From: a virus
Virus record (IMG/VR): IMGVR_UViG_3300027714_000004
Span: 81,427 to 145,426 of that record
Reading direction: 5' to 3' (one strand)
DNA length: 64,000 nt
The notes beneath the pieces are model-generated. The model was not told the origin of the DNA. It saw nothing but the letters and a program-made list of their open reading frames with translations, and searched no databases. How positions within the stretch are numbered: position 1 is the stretch's first letter; each line of letters starts with the position of its first letter. The translations under genes and the position numbers were made by a program. Below, in pieces: positions 32,011 to 41,685 of this stretch.

Positions 32011-33339
32011 ATGCTAGCCATCGTAAGACAAACAATGAGATCCCGTTTAGCAAAGGACTTATTACAAAGCGCCCAAGATATATCAAACCATTACTTTATT
32101 GGTATTGGTAAGTCTGACATTTTCAACGAGACCGACACAGTAATTGCTGCTGTCGACACGTCGAATGAAGAGAAAGAATTCAGAAACAATCTACAATCTG
32201 TTAAAAGTCTTGAAGCATCATCATTGGTGATCCCTCGTGTCAATTGGTCTAGTGGTTCATTGTACTCTGCTTGGTCGGATAAAGAGACTACATACCCATC
32301 CTATGTGATGAATGAACAGAAAGAAGTGTACCTTTGTTTGGCACAGGGTGGTACTAAAGATAATCCAAACTTGTCGACTGTATCTCCAAACTATGGTCTT
32401 GTTGGGCCAGATGCTTATCTAACTCCTTTTGTGACTTCTGATAACTATGAGTGGAAATATATGTTTTCGCTATCACCAGAACGAGTAGTTAGTTTCCTAT
32501 CTGCTAACTACATTCCCGTACTGGTATCAGACAAACTACCTGCCGAAGCAGGCCCATTCGAAGATCTATTGATCGAAGTTCAAGATTCTGCCATTCCAAG
32601 ACAATTGGTTTCCGTAGAGATTGTTGAAGATGGAACTGGTTATGTCGATGGAGACCTTCCATTAATCATCGATGGTGATGGAGCAGATGCTGCTGGTACT
32701 GTTACTATATTAGGTAATAAGGCAGTTAGAGTTACCATGACTAATCGTGGAACCGACTACAGACATGCGAGTGTCAGTATTGGCGGTGTAGGAACAGGAT
32801 GCGTATTAAGAGCTGTTCTATCCGATAGTAATGGACTGGGCAATGATCAGGCAAATGATTTTAAAACAAGTTCAGTTATGTTCACCATAAAACCAAATGG
32901 CGTTGAGGGTGATACTTTTATTGTAGAGAACACTTTCCGTCAAATGGGTTTGTTGAAAGATCTTAACAATTCTGCTGACGATACTCCGTTCATGGGTACG
33001 GGACTCAAAGTACTACCTTATGTAAGATTGACCGCAGCTTCTGGATTTACTTCGGGTAACCAAATTCAAGGTACCGATTCAAACGCAGTTGGGTACATTA
33101 ATGAATCTGTAAACAACAACGTATACTTCCACCAGAATGAAAGTACTGGATTTAAGTCTTTCACTATAGGTGAACAAGTCACTGAAATTGGTGGATCTGC
33201 TAGTGGTGTCGTCTCTCTTGTATACGCAGACAATGGCGTAGATCGGTTCTCTGGCGAAGTCCTATATATTGAGAACAGACACAGAATACAACGTGACGCA
33301 CAACAACAAGAAGACATTAAGTTAGTAATCACCGTTTAA
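32011..33339 (+). CDS. 8: Baseplate wedge protein gp8
   Basis: 442 residues (T4 gp8 is 334). TMRSRLAKDLLQSAQDISNH and YFIGIGKSDIFNETDTV, then LVIPRVNWSSGSLYSAWSDK and VYLCLAQGG, are typical of gp8 in marine T4-like phages. The extra length lies in C-terminal beta modules (FTSGNQIQGTDSNAVGYIN, FTIGEQVTEIGGSASGVVS). gp8 dimers are part of the wedge arm that binds gp10 and gp7. Start at ATG 32011. Confidence 0.88.
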   Translation: MLAIVRQTMRSRLAKDLLQSAQDISNHYFIGIGKSDIFNETDTVIAAVDTSNEEKEFRNNLQSVKSLEASSLVIPRVNWSSGSLYSAWSDKETTYPSYVMNEQKEVYLCLAQGGTKDNPNLSTVSPNYGLVGPDAYLTPFVTSDNYEWKYMFSLSPERVVSFLSANYIPVLVSDKLPAEAGPFEDLLIEVQDSAIPRQLVSVEIVEDGTGYVDGDLPLIIDGDGADAAGTVTILGNKAVRVTMTNRGTDYRHASVSIGGVGTGCVLRAVLSDSNGLGNDQANDFKTSSVMFTIKPNGVEGDTFIVENTFRQMGLLKDLNNSADDTPFMGTGLKVLPYVRLTAASGFTSGNQIQGTDSNAVGYINESVNNNVYFHQNESTGFKSFTIGEQVTEIGGSASGVVSLVYADNGVDRFSGEVLYIENRHRIQRDAQQQEDIKLVITV

Positions 33340-33354
33340 GGTTTAGGATTAATC

Positions 33355-36300
33355 ATGGCAGAATTTACAAATAAAACGTTCGAAGAAACATATCGCGATT
33401 TTTATAAGGCCGAAGACGGTTATCATAAGGTATTGTTTAACTCCGGACGTGCACTACAAGCACGTGAACTTATCGAGTCACAGACAATCATCCAAGAAGA
33501 GATTGCACGGTTCGGTCGTAACATATTCAAAGAAGGTGCTCTGGTAAATCCAGGCGGCGCCACCGTGAATAACCAACTAGAATATATTCGTCTAACGGCA
33601 GCTGCTGTTATCGATACGGACTTGGTGGGCAAAACGCTAACCAACGGAACTATCGAAATGAAAGTTCTAGAAGTTGTTGAAGCTGACCTCATTGATCCCG
33701 TTACTACTTTGTACGTACAGTACACAGACACATCTCTTATCGTCGATACTACTAAAGCACCTCGTGTATCTTCACTAGACATCTTGCTTCGCGTTGATGC
33801 TCTGACCACCACGGTTCTTACTGTCATTGATGATAGCAGTGATCCTATTCCTGCATCTGGACTCGGAACTAAAGCATACTTCTCTGCGGGTGACTTCTTT
33901 GTTCAAGGACACTTTGTCTATATGGAAGGTGGTAGTTCTTTCATCGACAAGTATAGCAAATCTCCTACAACTGATATTGGTTTCTTAATCGAACAGAATA
34001 TCATCACTGAAGGTGAAGATGTTGACCTATACGACAATCAGGGTCAGGTTCCTAACCAGACTGCGCCTGGCGCACATCGTTATCAGATCAAGTTGGTTCC
34101 TACTACTAGAGATCAAGTTCTGGTAGAAGAGAACTTTGTATTCATAGCACGTGTTGTTGACGGTGTCATTACTCGTGAAGTCAGTACATTCGACGGATAC
34201 AACCGAATCAATGACCTTCTCGCCCAGCGCACAAAAGAAGAATCTGGTAACTACGTTGTCGATGAGTTCAAAGCAATCTTTGAAGAGAATGTTCTTGACG
34301 ATACTCTACTCACCCTAGATGTGACCGAAGGTATCGCTTATGTTGATGGTTACAGACTAGAGATTGGTACGACTGATATTCCTGTTGATAAAGCAAGAGA
34401 TCTTATTACCAAAACAAACGAACCAGTACCTGCCGCATATGGTAACTATGTTTATATTGACGAGGCTGCCTCTGAAGGTTTTGGTCGATTTGACGAGTTC
34501 GGTTATGTAAGACTCAAGACTTCTTTAAATAATACCATAGGTTATGCTAACGTACGTGGCGTACAACGAGATGCAGTTGGTACAAGAGTATATATCTTCA
34601 ACATCCGTATGAATGACATTTTCGACGGTGGTACTGGTGACAAGATTGGTGTAGAGAGTTTCTCTAATGTTACTCAGTTTGATGATCCTTTCCCCGGCTA
34701 TGCTGGTACTCCTCCAGTAACAGTCTTGGTAAATAGTATTATATACGAAGCATCAGATAATAGCTTGTTGTTCCCTTTACCTAGGACTAGTCCTTCGACA
34801 ACCCCCTTCACTAGTAACTACACAGTTCAGCGATATACTAGACAGATTGCATCCGGTAGTGGTGAGATTAGTCTCTCAGGTGTTGAATCTACTGGATGGG
34901 TAATTTGTGAGACTGCTGGGCCAATCCTGGCTGTCTCTCCGAGCATATCGGGTACATATACCGGACTAACTCCTAACCTATCACACGATATTGCTTATTA
35001 CGTAGAACTCAGTAATGTCCAATCACGTACTAAACAAATTACTACGATAGAGACGGTGACATCTCTTCCAAGTGTAGACTATCAAAAAAGACCTATATTC
35101 ACTGGAGAGGTTGATGGTATCGCCCTACAATCTGTTAAGTTCCGAGACAGTGTTGCTACTGCTTGGGTAGATGCAGAAGACATCACTCACCAGTTCATCT
35201 TCGATGGTGGTCAACGTGATAACTTCTATGACCAAGTAGTTGTGTACCTTAAATCAGGATACTTACTCCCTACAGGAGCAAATCATGAGACACAGGCAAT
35301 CTTCACTCACTATGATCATCAAGACGACGGAGTGTACTTTTCGTCAAGTTCATATGTAGATGATACATATGAAACTATTCCAGACCATACTACTGCAACA
35401 GGTACAGTGATTTCTCTACGTGACGTATTGGATTTCCGTCCTACAAGAAAATTTACTTACACCGGAGAGTTTGATGTAACCGCAGAACTTCCTCAGAACG
35501 CGTCTGCTATCACGATCAACACTATACAATATTATCTATCTCGTATTGACATCCTCGTTGCCAATGCAACTGATAGTCGAGGAGAGATCGGATTTGGTGA
35601 GCTACAGGTTATTCGAGGGGAATCTAACATAGACCCACGTGAACCCGAAATACCAACGGGTTCTATGGCATTGTACAAGTTCCGATTGAATCCATATACC
35701 TTTAATTCATCTGATCTCGTAAGCACTTATATTCCAAACAAGCGTTTCACGATGAAAGATATCGGTAAACTGGAACGCCGCGTCGAAGACCTATACGAAC
35801 TGACCACGTTGAGTCTACTAGAGTCTAACACTAACTCATTGACTGTATTGGATGCCAATGGTAATGCAAGAACCAAAGCTGGTTTCATCGCAGATAACTT
35901 TAGCACATTCACTTTTTCTGATATTGATAATCCGCAATACCGAGCATCTATAGATCCACAGGGTCTATTGAAACCGTCATTCCGTGAAAACTCAGTTCGA
36001 CTGGCGTACAGTACCGACAATGTTAATGCTGTTGAGAAACATGGTGACCTAGTAACCCTACCATATTCGGATGCTCCTCTGGTATCACAGTTGCTTGCGA
36101 CCGATACTATGAATGTAAATCCATTTGCGGTTCTTACACAAACTGGACACATGGATCTTTCTCCATCTTCGGATGAGTGGGTAGAGACACGTAACCTACC
36201 AAATGTTATGCAAACTACGGTACGTCGATTCGAGACTCCACGTACACGTCCTGCTTTAAGGAATAATAGAAATAGTAACAACTTCACAAACGATGGTCTG

Positions 36301-38667
36301 TTTACTACGATATCCAGAGACATTTCGTTCAGAGAGACAAACCTCAGTATCCAAGACTTCATTGGCGAACAGATATTGGACGTTGAGATTATCCCGTTCA
36401 TGAGATCTCGTGTAGTTAACTTTGCGGCCAAAGGACTACGTCCAAACACTAAGATGTTCGCATTCTTAGGTAATAAGGACATGAGTTCATGGGTAAGACA
36501 AGAAACCTCTTCATCTAGATTCTCGGATAACCCCCAAGAGTTCGGTAGTCAGTATGCGAACGCAACTGAATATCCTGCTGTATTTGGTGGCCCAACTCTT
36601 CTAGTGACAGATGCCAACGGTGAATTATCAGGTAGTTTCTTCGTACCTAATACAACCGCCATTAACTTCCGAACTGGTAAGCAAGAGTTTAAACTCCTTG
36701 ACATTAGTGTTAATGACAATGATGAATCAACATCGTTGACTCGTGCAACCTATACCTCTACAGGTTCAATTGAGGGTGTACAGCGAACTGTACGTTCCAC
36801 ACGACTTGTTGATCTCCGTGCTGGTAGATTAGATCCTCTTGCACAGACATTCTTTGTCGACCAAATAGAGAACCCTAACGGACTGTTTATAACTAAGGCA
36901 CGTGTCTTTGTAGATACTAAAGATGACACTATCCCTTTACAGGTACAGATTCGTTCGGTAGAGAACGGTATACCGACCACACGTATCATTCCAGGCTCAG
37001 TTAAGTTCATCGATCCTAGTTCAATATCAATCCCAACTAACAGTGTTAGTGGTGATGGAACAAGCGTTGCGACTACAATTGAAGATGTTCAGGCATCTCC
37101 GACAATAGTTGAATTTGACGAACCAATTTACTTGACAAGTGGCGAAGAATATGCGATAATACTACTCGCTGAGTCGGAGCAGTATAACGTATACATTGCT
37201 GAGACTTATCAGAATGTATTCGGTTCACGTGAAGATAGAATAACAAAACAACCTACTCTAGGTTCTCTATTCTTATCACAGAACGGATTCACTTGGACAC
37301 CAGACCAAACTAAAGACTTAATGTTCGAATTAGATCGTGCAGAGTTTGTTGCTTCAGGTGATCTAATTCTTGACAATTCTCCGTTACCGAAAGTTACTCT
37401 AGGAAGTGATCCACTCGAAACTACTTCTGGTAGTCCAACAGTCAGAGTATACCACGAAGGTCATGGTCTAAGTCACAATGATAGTGTTTCTATCGCAGAC
37501 GTAGCCAATGCAATCGGTGGACTAGCTTCTTCGGTATTCGAAGGTACCTTTACCGTATCTACCCCATCATGGGATGGTTATAACATCACTGTTGCATCTA
37601 ACGCAACTTCATCAGCAAAAGGTGGTGGTGATGATGTAACACTTTCTCAACAAGTAGTGTATGATGATTTCGTACCACAGATACAGACTATTGTACCTAA
37701 CTCCACAAGCATTACTGCGAAGTTGTTACAACCAACCGTCTCGTCTTATGGCAGTACTCGATCAACTACGCGGTTTTTATATGGTTTACCTGCTGGATGG
37801 TCATTCGCAAAGTCAGTCTTCTTGAACAACTACAACTCTAATGTATCACCGAGTGTTGTTGCATCGTCAGAGAACGCTGGTGGTTCAGAGACTATGAAGT
37901 TTAACTTGAGTATGTCTACAGACGATACCAAGGTCTCTCCGGTAGTTGATCTTCAACGAGTATCTGTATTAGCTCTAGAGAATGTCATTGACACTATCGA
38001 TGCTGCACAACATATTACAGTACCTGTTATCATAGATGAATCTTCGGCGGGGGTGAAAGTTATATTTTCCGCTAATCGACCATCAACTGCCAACTTCGAA
38101 GTGTATATGAAATCCGCAGTAAACGAAGATGCATTGGTCTCAACAGACGACGATGGTGTATTTACAACAGAATGGGTACAAGCTAGTATAGACAAAGAAT
38201 TACCTTCGGACGATAACCCAGAAACTTTCCGTGACTACGAATATACACTTGACACAAACCAGTTCACTGCGTTCCAAGTTAAGATTGTAATGCACTCTAC
38301 TAACAGTTCTAAGTCTCCGGTCATAAGAGACTTACGTGCTATTGCATTGATAACAGGTAGTGGTGGAACTATTGGAGATCCTGCTCCACTCCAGAGTTTA
38401 AGTCTAGCTCCGCAGAATACCGCATTAGGAACTACTGTAGCTGATCCTGCTATTGATCCTGCTATTGATCCAGTAGTTGATCCAGTAGTCGATCCAGTAG
38501 TCGATCCAGTAGTCGATCCAGTAGTCGATCCAGTAGTCGATCCAGTCGATACTGGAACAACCCCTGACGGCGGTGGAGACTCTGGTGATGATGGAGAGGG
38601 GGAAACTCCTATTGAGGATGAAGGACTACCCACAGACCCCGTTAGCGGAGACCTAAACCCAGATTAA
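33355..38667 (+). CDS. Giant DUF4815-type virion structural protein
   Basis: 1770 residues. The N-terminus (YHKVLFNSGRALQARELIES, QEEIARFGRNIFKEGALV) is the start of the DUF4815 family of large phage structural proteins. A region near 800-860 has the helical KLERRVEDLYELTTLSLLES. Later parts contain beta-sandwich-like pieces (ESEQYNVYIAETYQ, FEVYMKSAVNED). The C-terminus carries eight DP(A/V)(I/V) units encoded by 12-base DNA repeats and then an acidic Gly/Asp tail. In marine T4-like phages such proteins are baseplate or fibre components. AGGA precedes ATG 33355. Confidence 0.85.
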   Translation: MAEFTNKTFEETYRDFYKAEDGYHKVLFNSGRALQARELIESQTIIQEEIARFGRNIFKEGALVNPGGATVNNQLEYIRLTAAAVIDTDLVGKTLTNGTIEMKVLEVVEADLIDPVTTLYVQYTDTSLIVDTTKAPRVSSLDILLRVDALTTTVLTVIDDSSDPIPASGLGTKAYFSAGDFFVQGHFVYMEGGSSFIDKYSKSPTTDIGFLIEQNIITEGEDVDLYDNQGQVPNQTAPGAHRYQIKLVPTTRDQVLVEENFVFIARVVDGVITREVSTFDGYNRINDLLAQRTKEESGNYVVDEFKAIFEENVLDDTLLTLDVTEGIAYVDGYRLEIGTTDIPVDKARDLITKTNEPVPAAYGNYVYIDEAASEGFGRFDEFGYVRLKTSLNNTIGYANVRGVQRDAVGTRVYIFNIRMNDIFDGGTGDKIGVESFSNVTQFDDPFPGYAGTPPVTVLVNSIIYEASDNSLLFPLPRTSPSTTPFTSNYTVQRYTRQIASGSGEISLSGVESTGWVICETAGPILAVSPSISGTYTGLTPNLSHDIAYYVELSNVQSRTKQITTIETVTSLPSVDYQKRPIFTGEVDGIALQSVKFRDSVATAWVDAEDITHQFIFDGGQRDNFYDQVVVYLKSGYLLPTGANHETQAIFTHYDHQDDGVYFSSSSYVDDTYETIPDHTTATGTVISLRDVLDFRPTRKFTYTGEFDVTAELPQNASAITINTIQYYLSRIDILVANATDSRGEIGFGELQVIRGESNIDPREPEIPTGSMALYKFRLNPYTFNSSDLVSTYIPNKRFTMKDIGKLERRVEDLYELTTLSLLESNTNSLTVLDANGNARTKAGFIADNFSTFTFSDIDNPQYRASIDPQGLLKPSFRENSVRLAYSTDNVNAVEKHGDLVTLPYSDAPLVSQLLATDTMNVNPFAVLTQTGHMDLSPSSDEWVETRNLPNVMQTTVRRFETPRTRPALRNNRNSNNFTNDGLFTTISRDISFRETNLSIQDFIGEQILDVEIIPFMRSRVVNFAAKGLRPNTKMFAFLGNKDMSSWVRQETSSSRFSDNPQEFGSQYANATEYPAVFGGPTLLVTDANGELSGSFFVPNTTAINFRTGKQEFKLLDISVNDNDESTSLTRATYTSTGSIEGVQRTVRSTRLVDLRAGRLDPLAQTFFVDQIENPNGLFITKARVFVDTKDDTIPLQVQIRSVENGIPTTRIIPGSVKFIDPSSISIPTNSVSGDGTSVATTIEDVQASPTIVEFDEPIYLTSGEEYAIILLAESEQYNVYIAETYQNVFGSREDRITKQPTLGSLFLSQNGFTWTPDQTKDLMFELDRAEFVASGDLILDNSPLPKVTLGSDPLETTSGSPTVRVYHEGHGLSHNDSVSIADVANAIGGLASSVFEGTFTVSTPSWDGYNITVASNATSSAKGGGDDVTLSQQVVYDDFVPQIQTIVPNSTSITAKLLQPTVSSYGSTRSTTRFLYGLPAGWSFAKSVFLNNYNSNVSPSVVASSENAGGSETMKFNLSMSTDDTKVSPVVDLQRVSVLALENVIDTIDAAQHITVPVIIDESSAGVKVIFSANRPSTANFEVYMKSAVNEDALVSTDDDGVFTTEWVQASIDKELPSDDNPETFRDYEYTLDTNQFTAFQVKIVMHSTNSSKSPVIRDLRAIALITGSGGTIGDPAPLQSLSLAPQNTALGTTVADPAIDPAIDPVVDPVVDPVVDPVVDPVVDPVVDPVDTGTTPDGGGDSGDDGEGETPIEDEGLPTDPVSGDLNPD
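38443..38538 (+). repeat. 12-bp tandem repeat (DPVV coding)
   Basis: Eight 12-base units in frame: two GATCCTGCTATT followed by six GATCCAGTAGT(T/C), coding DPAI and DPVV. The last five are identical. Copy number is likely to vary by slippage without breaking the frame. Confidence 0.9.
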
Positions 38668-38670
38668 ACT

Positions 38671-38910
38671 ATGAATAATCATCAAAGAGTAGAAGGTCAT
38701 AACAACTTAGTACGGGATAGGCGAACTGGTGTTGTCCTAAATAACAATAAGACTGAAATCGAAAACGCAAGAAAACTAAGTATAATACAACAAGAAAAAG
38801 AGGATCATATCAACACTCTTACTAATGAGATAGACTCACTAAGAACAGATATGGATCAAATAAAAGAATTGCTTTTTCGTTTAGTAAAGGATAAAGAAGA
38901 TGGCAGATAA
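38671..38910 (+). CDS. Small coiled-coil protein
   Basis: 79 residues. An N-terminal segment VRDRRTGVVLNNNKTEIENA is followed by a heptad-rich helix (NTLTNEIDSLRTDMDQIKEL). It overlaps the next gene by 11 bases. Similar (V)RD..TG.I(V)..N(K) small proteins occur next to fibres in marine T4-like phages; likely virion-associated. Function unknown. Confidence 0.7.
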   Translation: MNNHQRVEGHNNLVRDRRTGVVLNNNKTEIENARKLSIIQQEKEDHINTLTNEIDSLRTDMDQIKELLFRLVKDKEDGR

Positions 38911-39979
38911 TATACAAGTAGTACATCTCGCAGATAACATCAATGCGGCATTCGATAAGATCAATGAGAACTTTGAATTGGTTGCGACAGGTGCCTTTGG
39001 TGGGGGTGGTGATAGTAGTAGTACAGATTACTCCGATCTAGAAGCTGGCATTCTAGCAAACGCAACTGCGATCACTGGGATAGGGACAAGTATCACCAAT
39101 ATAGGTGGGAACATTAGTATTGTTTCCTCTCAGTACACTGACTTGAGTGCTACCGTTGGCGGTCTGGTATTTGGTGGAATTGATTCCGGTGTTCTTACTA
39201 GTGCGATTGCTACTGCCAACACTCAACTCGTTGCACGAATAGATGCCACTGAGAACAGTATCTCTGTATTGTCTGGAGACTACACTAACCTAAATGTGTC
39301 ATTGAATCAAATTCTCTCGGATGGTATTACCCTTACTCCAGAACAGGTAACCTCAGCCGTTGGTGGTGCTCTAGAAGCACTGACTACACGTATAAATCTA
39401 GATAGTGATAGGCTAGTGATCGAAGGACAAAAGATTGTAAATCTTACCGCAGAAGTATTTACTGTTGATGCTGGTGGTAATACAGTTAACGCAATTAGTA
39501 ATGCTACTAATCTTCTGCAACAGTCTATCAACATTGTCAACGGAAGAATATATGCAGCAGACGCAATAATGAAGACCGAATTAGAAACTAAGATCGGTAC
39601 TGACATTGCGACTGCGTCTTCAACTCTACAGACTCAGATCAATAACTTGGGTGGAACAACTGCAACATGGAATCTTGACCTAGTTGCTGGTACAGAGTCC
39701 AACCCACACATTGCTGGTATAAAGTTCGGTAATGACGGTGCAACCGCAGATTTCGCGTTGACCGCAGACACCTTCCGAATTGTAAATGCTACTAATAATG
39801 AGATTCAACCATTCACTGTTTCTGGTAATGAAGTCCAATTGTCAAATGCAACAGTTACGGGAAATCTAAATATAGGTTCAAACCTCAGTGGTGCGCATAC
39901 CGAAATTAAAGATGATGTCATCAAGGTGTTTGACCCAACTGGACAACTACGAGTTAAACTAGGCAACTTGGCCGGATAA
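38900..39979 (+). CDS. Lambda-J-like (DUF1983) tail fibre
   Basis: 359 residues. N-terminal ADNINAAFDKINENFELVAT is a short attachment module like that at 24882. The centre has helical stalk modules (LVARIDATENSISVLSGDYT). The C-terminus has the J-type DUF1983 pattern: ADFALTADTFRIVNATNNEI, PFTVSGNEVQLSNATVTGNL, then IKVFDPTGQLRVKLGNLAG. Such ends form a trimeric beta-helical tip carrying host-contact proteins. Followed directly by two MSYGL proteins. Confidence 0.82.
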   Translation: MADNIQVVHLADNINAAFDKINENFELVATGAFGGGGDSSSTDYSDLEAGILANATAITGIGTSITNIGGNISIVSSQYTDLSATVGGLVFGGIDSGVLTSAIATANTQLVARIDATENSISVLSGDYTNLNVSLNQILSDGITLTPEQVTSAVGGALEALTTRINLDSDRLVIEGQKIVNLTAEVFTVDAGGNTVNAISNATNLLQQSINIVNGRIYAADAIMKTELETKIGTDIATASSTLQTQINNLGGTTATWNLDLVAGTESNPHIAGIKFGNDGATADFALTADTFRIVNATNNEIQPFTVSGNEVQLSNATVTGNLNIGSNLSGAHTEIKDDVIKVFDPTGQLRVKLGNLAG

Positions 39980-39980
39980 T

Positions 39981-40355
39981 ATGAGTTATGGATTAGAAAT
40001 ACGCAATTCGTCAGGGACTGTTATAGTCAACGAATTTAGCAATCTAGGGTCTCTTGTGGCACATGGTGTCATTTCAGCAGACAATGCTAAATACGATTCC
40101 GCGGCTGCCGCTAATCCTAATTGGGCATTAAATCCTATCTGGTTTGCTCCTGCTTGGTTCGCTTATGGTGAACGTGCTGCTATAACTATAAGTGTTCCTG
40201 ATTATATAAATGATGCTCAGTATCATGCAATCGTCTCAGGCCCGTCATCTTTATTTGTTTCGGGAGCAGAAGTTATAAGTACGTCCACTGGTAGTATAAC
40301 CGTTAAAAGAAATGATAAATTTGATGCATATTTTTATATTGTGAGAAAGGGATGA
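39981..40355 (+). CDS. Small MSYGLEI fibre-tip protein
   Basis: 124 residues, MSYGLEIRNSSGTVIVNEFS, beta-rich with Trp-rich turns (NWALNPIWFAPAWFAYGERA). The start matches DUF6453-like proteins that follow J-type fibres in other phages. It begins one base after the fibre stop, so probably a co-assembled tip or adaptor. ATGA overlap with the next paralogue. Confidence 0.72.
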   Translation: MSYGLEIRNSSGTVIVNEFSNLGSLVAHGVISADNAKYDSAAAANPNWALNPIWFAPAWFAYGERAAITISVPDYINDAQYHAIVSGPSSLFVSGAEVISTSTGSITVKRNDKFDAYFYIVRKG

Positions 40356-41074
40356 GTTACGGACTACAGATAAAAAACGGATCCAATAATATTATTATTG
40401 ACGAAGCCTTTAAGAATTTTCAGATTGCTGCGATTGGTACATCAGCAGCCGGTACAGCTTTGCCAATCACAGGCAACCTTATGACGGAGGGTGGTTTGGT
40501 CTTTGCTAAACCAAGTGGAGTTAACACAAGCGATTCCGCTGGATGGCATATCGGTATAGAGATGAACTTTTACTCTGCTCACACAGGACAGTTCGATGTG
40601 AACCTGACCAGTACGTATTCTGGTGGTGTTGATAGATCAACCTCTGCAATAACATCCCCCAATCTTGGTAAGCAAGCTCCTAATATAGATTGGATATACA
40701 TAAAACCTTCGGCAACCCCAACAAGTACGGAATATGGATTGGAAGTATATGCCGCAGATGGCACTATGTCTTTCTCATCTGAAGTTAGTGGTATGTTCAA
40801 TATAATTTCAACTGCGGTAAGTAACCCCAGTACTAAGTCCGGTAACCACTTTTTCACTCCTTGGTACGCAGGATCTGGACGAGACGTGTTTGATTGTTAC
40901 GTATGTATCGGGAACTTCCTACACTTCCATATCTCCTCGACGACTTGGGGATGGGCGCATACTGCGAAGTGGCAGTCATCCGGTAATAAGTTGACATTGA
41001 TTCAACCAGACTGGGTGTATCCTAATAACACAGTCCCTGCAATGTATCTCATGGGACAACTGTCGGGTAACTAA
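40352..41074 (+). CDS. MSYGLQI fibre-tip protein, larger paralogue
   Basis: 240 residues. MSYGLQIKNGSNNIIIDEA is the same start as the preceding gene. The body has two apparent beta domains; the second begins TEYGLEVYAADGTMSFSS, a repeat of the same (Y)GLEV..ADG motif, so the protein looks like a two-domain fusion of the family. Probably part of the receptor-contact layer. Confidence 0.72.
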   Translation: MSYGLQIKNGSNNIIIDEAFKNFQIAAIGTSAAGTALPITGNLMTEGGLVFAKPSGVNTSDSAGWHIGIEMNFYSAHTGQFDVNLTSTYSGGVDRSTSAITSPNLGKQAPNIDWIYIKPSATPTSTEYGLEVYAADGTMSFSSEVSGMFNIISTAVSNPSTKSGNHFFTPWYAGSGRDVFDCYVCIGNFLHFHISSTTWGWAHTAKWQSSGNKLTLIQPDWVYPNNTVPAMYLMGQLSGN

Positions 41075-41110
41075 TTCGACAAATTAATTTAGTAAAGGAA
41101 CGTTTTAAAA

Positions 41111-41566
41111 ATGAGTAAAATATTAGCATACACGCATAAAGATACTGGAGAAGTTACTTCGGTAGTTACAATGTCTCTAGACGGTGGTTGTCCGGAAGAT
41201 GGTGAAAGTGTAGGTGATTCTATTGTAAGAGACATTACCGACATTGCTCAAGATGATTGGGCTTCGTACTCTGAAACTAAGTACTGGGATAATGGTTGGG
41301 TTACCCGTGGAGAGAAACCTTCGTCAAATCATATATGGCAAGACGGTGAATGGGTATTCAATGTAGTACACTTCTCTTTTCAAGTTCGTATAAGAAGACT
41401 AGAACTTCTAAATCAAAGTGACTGGACTCAAATGCCAGACAGTCCTCTATCCGAAGAGATGAAGACTGCATGGGGAGAGTATCGACAAGAACTCCGTGAT
41501 ATGACCATACTTCTTTCGGATATAGTCTCCGAAGAAGAACTTGATTGGCCTGCAACCCCAGAATAA
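41111..41566 (+). CDS. Putative fibre chaperone, copy 2
   Basis: 151 residues. C-terminal RRLELLNQSDWTQMPDSPLS, then WGEYRQELRDM and WPATPE match the family at 31515. The N-terminus is a beta domain with Trp-rich turns (ETKYWDNGWVTRGEKPSSNH). It lies after the J-like fibre and its tip proteins, and is followed by a terminator, so it closes that operon. Likely aids assembly of the adjacent fibre. AAAGGAACG precedes the ATG. Confidence 0.78.
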   Translation: MSKILAYTHKDTGEVTSVVTMSLDGGCPEDGESVGDSIVRDITDIAQDDWASYSETKYWDNGWVTRGEKPSSNHIWQDGEWVFNVVHFSFQVRIRRLELLNQSDWTQMPDSPLSEEMKTAWGEYRQELRDMTILLSDIVSEEELDWPATPE

Positions 41567-41592
41567 AAAACTATATTGTAATAACTACTAAT

Positions 41593-41628
41593 AAATGTGC
41601 ATAGTCTTAGATCATGCACATTTTTTTT
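41593..41628 (+). terminator. Rho-independent terminator
   Basis: AAATGTGCAT and ATGCACATTT form a 10-base-pair stem around an 11-base loop, followed by a run of T. It lies immediately before a late promoter. Confidence 0.88.
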
Positions 41629-41629
41629 G

Positions 41630-41637
41630 TATAAATA
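41630..41637 (+). promoter_or_regulatory. T4-type late promoter core TATAAATA
   Basis: Exact TATAAATA directly after the U-run of the terminator; 56 bases before the GTG start at 41686. Confidence 0.85.
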
Positions 41638-41685
41638 CCATTAAGAAATACTACATTAACTGATAATTAATAGAGAGAGTCATCC

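Noticed and set aside
38235-38633. Minus-strand frame coding a TGSTTGST repeat
   Set aside because: It is the antisense image of the GATCCAGTAGTC repeat in the DUF4815 protein.
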